In this document: positions 1 to 5,831 of the stretch, piece after piece | Layout of the letters: every line of letters begins with the position of its first letter | Numbering within the stretch: the stretch's first letter is position 1 | NCBI GenBank assembly: GCA_023429825.1 | Contig: JAEZDC010000085.1 | Location: forward strand, 1 to 6,728 | Direction: 5' to 3' | Source of the DNA: Bacteroidota bacterium | GTDB taxonomy: Bacteria > Bacteroidota > Bacteroidia > Chitinophagales > Chitinophagaceae | DNA: 6,728 nt | Program-made: the position numbers and the translations under genes | The notes under the pieces: model-generated | Database searches by the model: none | Told to the model about the DNA's origin: nothing | Seen by the model: the letters and a program-made list of their open reading frames with translations, nothing else

Positions 1-314
1 ACAGGGCTGTATCCTGCATCCCTGAGAAATCGTGGTATGATCCAAAATAACTTCATCAGATGCCACCTGCCACCTAGTTTTGGATAGATACGTAAAGCAG
101 CGTTGGTTTTTTTATAAGCCTTACCATCCATTATCAAAACGAAAGAATCAAAATCTGTGGTTGATAAGTTGTACTCAGAAAGCAATTTTTGTCCGGCCCT
201 GCTTTGAAGCGGCGCAAAGCGAAAGACCTTTTGTTTATCGTGGCGAATGATCAGGTTAACTGTTGCATCACAAAAGTTACAAACGCCGTCAAATAGAATT
301 ACAGGATGCTGCAT
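1..314 (-). CDS. DCC-family (DUF393) thiol-disulfide oxidoreductase, 3' end cut by window edge
   Basis: The minus-strand reading frame gives 104 codons from the ATG at 314 before the window ends. It begins MQHPVILFDGVCNFC, with the family signature DGxCxxC at residues 9-15; Cys12 and Cys15 form the thioredoxin-like CxxC pair. Further family landmarks follow: FAPLQS at 33-38, an 'AALRI' stretch near residue 80 and a 'P-R-F-L-R-D' segment near the visible end. Family members usually have about 130-140 residues, so roughly 25-35 C-terminal residues should lie to the left of the window. The family is thought to be cytosolic thiol-disulfide oxidoreductases (YuxK-like), but physiological substrates are mostly unknown. 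An in-frame TAG lies 15 bases upstream of the ATG, so the start is well placed; a TTG two codons upstream is the only alternative. It lies downstream of yebC in the same direction, but a terminator separates them, so it probably has its own promoter. Confidence 0.9.
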   Translation of the reverse strand, partial: MQHPVILFDGVCNFCDATVNLIIRHDKQKVFRFAPLQSRAGQKLLSEYNLSTTDFDSFVLIMDGKAYKKTNAALRIYPKLGGRWHLMKLFWIIPRFLRDAGYSP

Positions 315-317
315 ACT

Positions 318-325
318 CAAATTTA
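318..325 (-). promoter_or_regulatory. Candidate Bacteroidota -7 box directly before the DUF393 start
   Basis: On the minus strand the octamer TAAATTTG matches the Bacteroidota -7 consensus TAnnTTTG exactly and ends only three bases before the ATG at 314. If used, transcription would start at or next to the start codon and give a nearly leaderless mRNA. No TTG is visible at the expected -33 distance (17-23 bases upstream), so this is a weak call. The AT-rich octamer could occur by chance. Confidence 0.3.
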
Positions 326-330
326 CCTAA

Positions 331-362
331 ACAAAAACGGATGATACGTTAAACCATCCGTT
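331..362 (-). terminator. Rho-independent terminator of yebC
   Basis: A perfect 8-bp stem pairs 336-343 (AACGGATG) with 355-362 (CATCCGTT) around an 11-base loop. Read on the minus strand, the stem runs into TTTTTGTTT, giving a typical hairpin plus U-tract. It begins 31 bases after the yebC stop codon and ends about 20 bases before the DUF393 ATG, so it should uncouple the two genes. The plus-strand side has no comparable T-run. Confidence 0.75.
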
Positions 363-393
363 AGTTCTTTATGTCTCCCGCCTCCAGCCTCAA

Positions 394-1116
394 TTAACCC
401 ATATTATGAAACACCTTCGTCACATCATCATCCTGCTCTAATTTTTCAATCAGTTTCGACACATCCTCCGCTTGTTCATCTGTTACAGGAACCGTTGTAG
501 TAGGGATCCATTCCAGCTCGGCACTCAAAGGAGTGATGCCTTTTTCTTCCAGTGCATTTTGCATATTACCAAAATCGGTAAAGCCGCAACGCACTACTAA
601 AATCGCATCTCCGTTTTCAGCAGTACCCTCACCCAATTCTTCCAATCCAAAATCAATCAATTCTAACTCAAGATCATCTGTACTCAATCCTTCAGGCTTC
701 AATTTAAACACACCCATTTTCTTAAACTGGAAACTTACGCTTCCACTATTTCCCAATGAGCCGCCGCCTTTGTTAAATATCGCTTTTACATTGGCAACGG
801 TTCTTACATGATTATCTGTTGCAGTCTCTACAACCAAAGCCACTCCATGCGGGGCGTAACCTTCGTACAAGATCTCTTCGTAGTTAGCAGTGTCTTTACC
901 CTGCGCCCTTTTAATTGCAGCCTCCACACGATCTTTCGGCATTCCCACACTCCTGGCATTTTGAAAACACCTTCTCAGTGCAGGGTTTGTTGCCGGATCG
1001 GGTCCACCAGCTTTTACTGCAATAACGATCTCTTTACCAATTCGGGTGAATTGTTTTGCCATTCTATCCCACCTGGCAAACATGGTGGCCTTTCTAACTT
1101 CAAATATGCGTCCCAT
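394..1116 (-). CDS. yebC: YebC/TACO1-family translation factor (DUF28)
   Basis: This 240-residue protein is full length for the family (about 240-250). Hallmarks in order are a basic N-terminal region (KATMFARWDRMAKQFTRIGK, 9-28), GGPDP at 37-41, a GMPKDRVEAAIKRA helix at 58-71, YEGYAPHGVALVVETATDN at 84-102, GGSLGNSGSVSFQF at 118-131, and the acidic C-terminal end DDDVTKVFHNM at 229-239. Family members were long annotated as transcriptional regulators (PmpR). More recent work on bacterial YebC and mitochondrial TACO1 supports a ribosome-bound role in relieving stalling at proline-rich stretches. It should act in the cytosol. The N-terminus MGRIFE replaces the proteobacterial MAGHSKW, as in other Bacteroidota. 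The start is fixed by an in-frame TAA nine bases upstream (1123-1125). Its nearest upstream neighbour is terminated before it, so it is probably transcribed alone from the promoter at 1234-1259. Confidence 0.97.
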   Translation of the reverse strand: MGRIFEVRKATMFARWDRMAKQFTRIGKEIVIAVKAGGPDPATNPALRRCFQNARSVGMPKDRVEAAIKRAQGKDTANYEEILYEGYAPHGVALVVETATDNHVRTVANVKAIFNKGGGSLGNSGSVSFQFKKMGVFKLKPEGLSTDDLELELIDFGLEELGEGTAENGDAILVVRCGFTDFGNMQNALEEKGITPLSAELEWIPTTTVPVTDEQAEDVSKLIEKLEQDDDVTKVFHNMG

Positions 1117-1230
1117 AAAAAGTTATTTCATTTATTATGATACCAGCTTTCGTTCCCTGTGGCATCACCTGTTGCGTCGCAATCACTTCATCGTTCCGAA
1201 CCTTGTCAGCGGTGACCTCCGGTAACAAGG
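1117..1230 (-). other. Putative structured 5' leader of yebC (function unknown)
   Basis: The space between yebC and the permease terminator is unlike ordinary intergenic DNA here: 1141-1240 is about 53% GC, while neighbouring spacers are AT-rich. Several elements can pair. CCTTGT at 1201-1206 pairs with ACAAGG at 1225-1230, with CGG/CCG (1210-1212 with 1219-1221) stacked inside. TTGC at 1172-1175 pairs with GCAA at 1179-1182. On the minus strand the heptamer GGAACGA occurs twice, flanking the second hairpin. A consensus -7 box lies immediately before the first hairpin, so the RNA would start almost at its base. No riboswitch, T-box, tRNA or SRP signature was recognised. It could be a leader regulating yebC, a small RNA, or decayed sequence. 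Confidence 0.4.
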
Positions 1231-1233
1231 CCG

Positions 1234-1259
1234 CAAATTTAACCCTGAAGCATCTACAA
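1234..1259 (-). promoter_or_regulatory. Candidate promoter of the yebC leader
   Basis: On the minus strand TAAATTTG (1241 down to 1234) matches the Bacteroidota -7 box TAnnTTTG exactly. A TTG at 1259-1257, formed by the end of the terminator T-run, lies 15 bases upstream; this is slightly shorter than the usual 17-23. Transcription would begin around 1228-1231, just after the permease terminator and just before the leader hairpin. Confidence 0.5.
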
Positions 1260-1282
1260 AAAAAATCCCGCTGTTAGCGGGA
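1258..1282 (-). terminator. Rho-independent terminator of the permease operon
   Basis: A perfect 7-bp GC-rich stem pairs TCCCGCT (1266-1272) with AGCGGGA (1276-1282) around a 3-base loop. On the minus strand it is followed by eight T residues (1265-1258). It starts nine bases after the stop codon of the CAT-type permease. The plus-strand side has only a short CTTTT, so it is chiefly a minus-strand terminator. Confidence 0.88.
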
Positions 1283-1290
1283 CTTTTAAT

Positions 1291-2826
1291 TTATCTCTTT
1301 TCAAAATCATCATGCGTTGGAAGCACATCAGCAGGCTTGAACAATTTACTTTTCTTTCGGCTATAAGCGAAGTAAACGATCAATCCCAATATCATCCATA
1401 TACCTGCGAATTGTAATGTACGGCTGTCTATGGCAACGATCATACCTGTACATATTACAACGCCCAATACAGATACAACCTTATACGCAGGCGTTTTAAA
1501 TGGTCTTTCCATGTTTGGTGCTTTCTTACGCATGATCCAAACACCTGCACTCACCAATACGAATGCGAAGAGGGTTCCGAAGCTGGTAAGATCGCCTGCA
1601 ACGTGACCTGGAACAAATGCAGCGAATAAACCAACAAAAACGAAAAGTATCCAGTTGGCTTTGTAAGGTGTTTTGTATTTAGGATGGATCGCTCCGAATG
1701 CTTTTGGTAATAAACCATCATTACTCATGGTATAAAAGATACGGCTCTGGCCCATCAACATCACAAGAATTACCGATGAGAAACCGGCAAGGATGGCAAC
1801 TGTTACAGCGGTTGCCAGCCATTCATAATTCTTCATGTAAGTGGATATGGCGTAGGCAACCGAGGCTTCCTGTCCTTTAGAAGGATCAACAAAATCAGTC
1901 CACGGAGCCACACCTGTCAATACATGTCCAAACAAAATGTAAAGGATGGTACAAACAACCAGCGATCCTAAAATACCGATAGGCATATCTCTTTTAGGAT
2001 TCTTGGCCTCCTGGGCTGCAGTAGACACAGCATCAAAACCAATGAATGCAAAGAATACTATGGCAGCACCTCCTAATACGCCTCCCCAGCCATGTTCAAA
2101 AATGCCATCATATTTAGTAAGTACTTTCCCTGCACTATCAGTAACAGGTGGCGTTCCTTCAGGGATCATATAGGGCGTGTGATTGTCAGCATTGATGAAC
2201 TGCCATCCAATCGCAATGAATAGGATTACGATAGCTACTTTAATAAATACGATGATCGCATTTACCCATGCGCTCTCCTGCGTTCCTTTGATAAGCAATA
2301 AAGTAAGAAGGAGTAGAATGATCAATGCAGGTGCATTCAAAATACCCTGGTGATGTACCCCAGCTGCATCCGTAAAACTTTCAAAGGGCGAATGGCACCA
2401 TTCATACGGTATTCGGTTATCCAAAAGCTTATTGAGATATTCACTCCATGCAATTGAAACGGTGGCAGCACCTAATGCATACTCCATGATAAGCGCCCAA
2501 CCAATGATCCAGGCGATCATCTCACCCATTGTCACATAAGAATAAGCATAAGCACTTCCCGCAATGGGGATCATAGAAGCAAACTCTGCGTAACATAATC
2601 CTGCAAAGGCACAACCAATAGCAGCGATAACAAATGATAGGGTAACGGCAGGTCCTGCGGCTTGTCCTGCAGCTGCGGCAGTTCTTACAAACAAACCAGC
2701 ACCAATAATGGCACCAATTCCTAATGCAACAAGGTTGCCAGCACCTAATGTGCGTTTCAATCCTTTCTCGTTATCCGATGCATGTGCAAGCATCTGGTCG
2801 AGAGGTTTTCTTACGAATAAACTCAT
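1291..2826 (-). CDS. APC-superfamily amino acid permease, CAT (cationic amino acid transporter)-like
   Basis: This 511-residue inner-membrane transporter has roughly twelve hydrophobic segments. The APC substrate- and ion-binding motif in TM1 reads GIGAIIGAGLF (36-46). The CAT-type signature FFAFIGFDAVSTAAQEAKNPKRD spans 258-280, covering TM6 and the following cytoplasmic loop. GQSRIFYTMSNDGLLP lies at 359-374, and a RPFKTPAYK loop is near 441-449. Proteins of this subfamily (YfnA-like) are proton-coupled or exchanging amino acid importers; the exact substrate cannot be read from sequence, and 'cationic' is a family label only. A long external loop at about 210-248 looks somewhat expanded, and the C-terminal tail after residue 488 is polar and charged. 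An in-frame TAA nine bases upstream (2833-2835) supports the start. It follows the LAT-type permease by 20 bases and is the second gene of a likely two-gene operon ending at the terminator 1258-1282. Confidence 0.93.
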   Translation of the reverse strand: MSLFVRKPLDQMLAHASDNEKGLKRTLGAGNLVALGIGAIIGAGLFVRTAAAAGQAAGPAVTLSFVIAAIGCAFAGLCYAEFASMIPIAGSAYAYSYVTMGEMIAWIIGWALIMEYALGAATVSIAWSEYLNKLLDNRIPYEWCHSPFESFTDAAGVHHQGILNAPALIILLLLTLLLIKGTQESAWVNAIIVFIKVAIVILFIAIGWQFINADNHTPYMIPEGTPPVTDSAGKVLTKYDGIFEHGWGGVLGGAAIVFFAFIGFDAVSTAAQEAKNPKRDMPIGILGSLVVCTILYILFGHVLTGVAPWTDFVDPSKGQEASVAYAISTYMKNYEWLATAVTVAILAGFSSVILVMLMGQSRIFYTMSNDGLLPKAFGAIHPKYKTPYKANWILFVFVGLFAAFVPGHVAGDLTSFGTLFAFVLVSAGVWIMRKKAPNMERPFKTPAYKVVSVLGVVICTGMIVAIDSRTLQFAGIWMILGLIVYFAYSRKKSKLFKPADVLPTHDDFEKR

Positions 2827-2846
2827 AAGCAGTTATTATAGTTGGT

Positions 2847-4358
2847 TTAATTAGTGACTTTTTTGTTTTGAGCGACTGCAATATAATAAATTGGAATACC
2901 TGCCAATGTAATCAGCAATCCCGGCCATGTAAAAGTTGGTTTGTAAATAATGAGCAAAATGCAGAATGCAAGACCCATCAATATGTATAATACAGGAAGC
3001 ACAGGGTAGCCAAATGCCTTGTAAGGTCTTTCAGCTTCCGGTCTTTTCCTTCTTAATATGAAGATACCTGCAATGGTGAGCATGTAAAATCCCACTACAA
3101 CAAATGATATCATATCTAAGAGATCGCCATATCTTCCACTGATCGCCCACAAACAACAAACAATAGCCTGTATCCATAACGCAACAGCAGGAACGCCATT
3201 GGTATTCAGGTGGCCTGTGCTTTTAAAAAACAATCTGTCTTTTGCCATAGTATAATATACTCTCGCCCCTGCTAAAATGAGCCCGTTATTACATCCAAAT
3301 GTTGATACCATGATGAGCGCTGCAATAATTCCTGCGCCTACTGTTCCGCCGAATATCGCCTGCGATGCTGCGGTAGCAACACGATCTTTTGGTGCCGTAG
3401 CGATCGCATCCATCGGCAACACGTACGTATACATAAGATTGGCAGTTACATAAATAAGCGTTACGATCAGTGTACCGAGAAATAAACTCAGCCCGATATT
3501 TCTTTTTGGATTTTTTATCTCACCTGCAATGAAAGTCACATTATTCCACGCATCACTGCTAAAGATTGAGCCAACCATTGATGCAGCTATTGCACCTAAT
3601 ACCGCTGTGCCAATCACTTCTGAAGCCGTCACGCCCCCGCCATCAGAAGGAAGCAGATTCTTCATACTCCATGCATCGCTCCAGTTAGCACTCCATGCAT
3701 CACCCTTTGCCAATAAAAAACCAAATATGATCAAACCAAATAGAGCCGATAGCTTGGCAATGGTGAAAGTTGTTTGAATGAGTTTTCCTTCCTTAACGCC
3801 TCGTGTATTGATATATGTAAGTAATAATATCAATCCAATAGAAAGTAAATGAGCATATTGAATGGTAAACACTCCTGCATCTAATAATATATTCGAATGA
3901 GCCGGCTCTTTACTTGCATCAATCATTTCAAATACAGGAAAGAAATGACCGGTGAATTTTGAAAATGCAACAGCCACTGCAGCGATCGTGCCTGTCTGGA
4001 TAACAGAGAAGAAGCTCCATCCGTACAAGAAACCCACCAATGGGTTATAAGCTTCTTTCAGATACACATACTGACCTCCGGCTTTTGGAAACATACCGCT
4101 TAATTCGCCGTAACTAAGTGCAGCGGTCAACGTCATAAAACCGGTGATAAGCCAAACGAAAATGAGCCAGCCCGGGCTGCCAACATTACGGGCAATATCA
4201 GCACTAACTATGAAAATACCCGAACCGATCATTGAACCAGCAACGATCATAGTTGCATCTAAAAGACCGAGAGATTGCCTGAAATTGGATTTATCGGCAA
4301 GTCGTGAATCATCAGTAACAGTGGAATAAGTTCTTCCAACAGTTTCTTGTTCTGCCAT
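2847..4358 (-). CDS. APC-superfamily amino acid permease, LAT (L-type)-like
   Basis: This 503-residue polytopic inner-membrane protein starts with a polar cytoplasmic N-terminus of about 30 residues. The APC TM1 motif GSMIGSGIF follows at 41-49, then the loop GGQYVYLKEAYNPLVGFLYGW (94-114) typical of LAT/SteT-type permeases. FSSDAWNNVTFIAGEIKNPKRN spans 266-287, and GARVYYTMAKDRLFF 364-378. LAT-family bacterial members include amino acid exchangers such as the serine/threonine exchanger SteT; the substrate here is not determinable. It differs clearly from the following permease in TM1, loop and TM6 motifs, so the pair are two subfamilies rather than a recent duplication. An in-frame TAA 12 bases upstream of the ATG (4368-4370) supports the start. 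As first gene of the likely operon, its promoter must lie in the 179-base divergent region shared with the symporter. No perfect TAnnTTTG was found there; TATTTTCC on the minus strand is the closest match. Confidence 0.93.
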   Translation of the reverse strand: MAEQETVGRTYSTVTDDSRLADKSNFRQSLGLLDATMIVAGSMIGSGIFIVSADIARNVGSPGWLIFVWLITGFMTLTAALSYGELSGMFPKAGGQYVYLKEAYNPLVGFLYGWSFFSVIQTGTIAAVAVAFSKFTGHFFPVFEMIDASKEPAHSNILLDAGVFTIQYAHLLSIGLILLLTYINTRGVKEGKLIQTTFTIAKLSALFGLIIFGFLLAKGDAWSANWSDAWSMKNLLPSDGGGVTASEVIGTAVLGAIAASMVGSIFSSDAWNNVTFIAGEIKNPKRNIGLSLFLGTLIVTLIYVTANLMYTYVLPMDAIATAPKDRVATAASQAIFGGTVGAGIIAALIMVSTFGCNNGLILAGARVYYTMAKDRLFFKSTGHLNTNGVPAVALWIQAIVCCLWAISGRYGDLLDMISFVVVGFYMLTIAGIFILRRKRPEAERPYKAFGYPVLPVLYILMGLAFCILLIIYKPTFTWPGLLITLAGIPIYYIAVAQNKKVTN

Positions 4359-4537
4359 GCAAGTAGTTTACAGTTGTGAGTATACAGCAGGGAAAATACA
4401 GATATTCCTGTAAGCACGCGAAAAAGTTTTATTGGTGGGAATATAGTGTTGACATGTTGCGCTGTCGCGAGATGAAAACTTTTGTAAAAGCTGATTTTTC
4501 TACCGACTTTCGGGCCATCTGCTTATAAAACAAACAC
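4359..4537. promoter_or_regulatory. Divergent intergenic region between the permease operon and the symporter
   Basis: These 179 bases must hold the promoters of the minus-strand permease operon and the plus-strand symporter. No exact TAnnTTTG box was found on either strand. TTGACA occurs at 4449-4454, but no good -10 follows at 17 bases. A short dyad CCGA-CTT-TCGG (4503-4513) lies about 24 bases before the symporter ATG. The permease-proximal third carries the TACAG repeats listed separately. Sharing this region could allow joint control of all three transporters, but no recognised regulator site is visible. Confidence 0.5.
4369..4412. repeat. Three TACAG direct repeats at 14-base spacing plus one inverted copy
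   Basis: TACAG starts at 4369, 4383 and 4397, exactly 14 bases apart each time, and the inverted copy CTGTA lies at 4408-4412. The third direct copy and the inverted copy form a 5-bp dyad with a 6-base centre. The bases between the copies are not conserved. The array begins 11 bases upstream of the LAT permease ATG, so it lies in its promoter or leader and could be an operator; five-base units can also recur by chance. Confidence 0.35.
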
Positions 4538-5773
4538 ATGAAGAAGAACAGGCTAACGATCTTTATTCTGCTTGCAATGGTGCTGGGTGTGGCCGTAGGC
4601 TATTACATTCATGATACTTCTTCGGCTGAATTCATTTCCAGTTTTTCAAAAAATATAAAGCTACTCAGTACGATATTCATCCGGCTTGTCCAGATGATCA
4701 TTGCGCCACTGGTTTTTACTACGCTGGTTGTGGGAATTGCTAAGCTGGGTGATCTAAAAACGGTAGGACGTGTAGGCGGAAAAGCGATCCTTTGGTTTGT
4801 TACAGCTTCACTTGCTTCATTATTGTTGGGAATGGTGCTGGTTAATTATTTGGAACCAGGTCAATACATTACAAAATCATTACAGGATACAGAGGGATTA
4901 AAAGATCTCGCAACCAAGCAAACTGCATTCTCATTACAGAACTTTGTTGAGCATGTAATACCAAAAAGCTTCATCGAAGCAATGGCCACTAACGAGATAC
5001 TACAGCTTGTAGTTTTCTCTATTTTCTTTGGCGTAGCTGCTGCAGCTATAGGTGAGTATGCCAAGCCGCTTATCAGAGCTTTGGAAGTAGCATCCCACAT
5101 CATTTTAAAAATGGTGAATTATGTAATGAATTTCGCTCCGCTTGGTGTTTTCGGTGCTATTGCAGCAGTTGTAGCTAGTAAAGGCTTGGGTATATTTGAA
5201 TTCTATGTAAGATATTTTTCTGCTTTTCTATTAGGGATAGGAATACTCTGGATACTTCTTTTACTGGTAGGCGTATTGATCTTAAGAGGTAGAATGAAAG
5301 AATTGTTAAGAAGGATCAGCAGCCCTTTACTAATTGCATTCAGCACTACATCCAGTGAGGCCGTATTTCCAAAACTTACAGAGGAACTGGAAAGATTCGG
5401 TTGCAGAGACAGAATAGTTGCATTTGTTCTTCCGCTTGGATATTCATTTAATCTTGACGGTAGCATGATGTATATGACGTTTGCCAGTTTGGCGATTGCG
5501 CAGGCATATGGTATTCACCTGGATACATCCACGCAATTAACGATGCTGTTGGTGTTGATGCTTACCAGCAAAGGGATTGCCGGTGTACCACGAGCTTCGC
5601 TGGTAGTAGTACTTGCAACTTGCGCAATGTTTAATATTCCCCCGGAAGGAGTTGCTTTGATCTTACCTATAGACCATTTCTGCGATATGTTCAGAACAGC
5701 CACTAACGTAGTGGGAAATGCACTTGCAACATCTGTGGTTAGCAAATGGGAAGGAGAATTGGATAACGGGTAG
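4538..5773 (+). CDS. Dicarboxylate/amino acid:cation symporter (DAACS, GltP/DctA family), probably glutamate/aspartate type
   Basis: This 411-residue secondary transporter has the full SLC1-type fold and normal length (about 400-430). The reentrant hairpin HP1 motif is STTSSEAVFPK (269-279), the TM7 motif NLDGS (305-309) and the HP2 motif SKGIAGVP (344-351). TM8 has the ligand-site helix DHFCDMFRTATNVVGN (379-394). By exact spacing to archaeal GltPh, Asp383 corresponds to Asp394, which binds the substrate amino group, Arg386 to Arg397, which binds the side-chain carboxylate, Asn390 to Asn401, and Asn394 to Asp405 of a sodium site. E. coli DctA, as I recall its sequence, has Ser rather than Asp at the amino-group position. 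The pair Asp383 plus Arg386 therefore favours an acidic amino acid over succinate-type dicarboxylates; this is inference. Asn in place of Asp405 hints at altered sodium coupling, perhaps proton coupling. An in-frame TAA 12 bases upstream (4526-4528) supports the start. Confidence 0.93.
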   Translation: MKKNRLTIFILLAMVLGVAVGYYIHDTSSAEFISSFSKNIKLLSTIFIRLVQMIIAPLVFTTLVVGIAKLGDLKTVGRVGGKAILWFVTASLASLLLGMVLVNYLEPGQYITKSLQDTEGLKDLATKQTAFSLQNFVEHVIPKSFIEAMATNEILQLVVFSIFFGVAAAAIGEYAKPLIRALEVASHIILKMVNYVMNFAPLGVFGAIAAVVASKGLGIFEFYVRYFSAFLLGIGILWILLLLVGVLILRGRMKELLRRISSPLLIAFSTTSSEAVFPKLTEELERFGCRDRIVAFVLPLGYSFNLDGSMMYMTFASLAIAQAYGIHLDTSTQLTMLLVLMLTSKGIAGVPRASLVVVLATCAMFNIPPEGVALILPIDHFCDMFRTATNVVGNALATSVVSKWEGELDNG

Positions 5774-5792
5774 TTGTTACCTGTTATCTTTG
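5759..5792 (+). promoter_or_regulatory. Candidate promoter of the DedA-family gene
   Basis: TATCTTTG at 5785-5792 matches the Bacteroidota -7 box TAnnTTTG exactly, with a TTG at 5759-5761 placed 23 bases upstream, the long end of the accepted range. The promoter overlaps the last codons of the symporter gene. Transcription from it would start near 5797-5800 and leave a leader of about 30 bases. No terminator hairpin was seen between the two genes, so read-through from the symporter is also possible. Confidence 0.55.
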
Positions 5793-5831
5793 CACATTAT
5801 TTTTAGATAGGGCTTGACTTAACCTGAATTC

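Noticed and set aside
808..1140. Plus-strand open frame of 110 codons
   Set aside because: It lies antisense over the well-conserved yebC coding sequence and its translation is low-complexity shadow-like sequence with no recognisable motif.
1221..1230. GGTAACAAGG resembling the GTAACAAGG near the 3' end of 16S rRNA
   Set aside because: The match is only about nine bases and nothing around it resembles 16S rRNA.
1090..1255. An uninterrupted minus-strand reading frame through the yebC leader that could look like a small protein or N-terminal extension of YebC
   Set aside because: It is out of frame with yebC, which has an in-frame TAA at 1123-1125. It lacks a credible ATG start near its beginning, ends just inside yebC, and matches no family I recognise; the paired elements and -7 box explain the region better.
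1291..4358. Two adjacent permeases as a recent tandem duplication
   Set aside because: Their key motifs differ (GIGAIIGAGLF versus GSMIGSGIF; the TM6 loops also differ), so they belong to separate APC subfamilies.
4449..4477. TTGACA as a sigma70-like -35 for the symporter
   Set aside because: The sequence 17 bases downstream (ATGAAA) is a poor -10, and Bacteroidota housekeeping promoters do not follow the TTGACA/TATAAT pattern.
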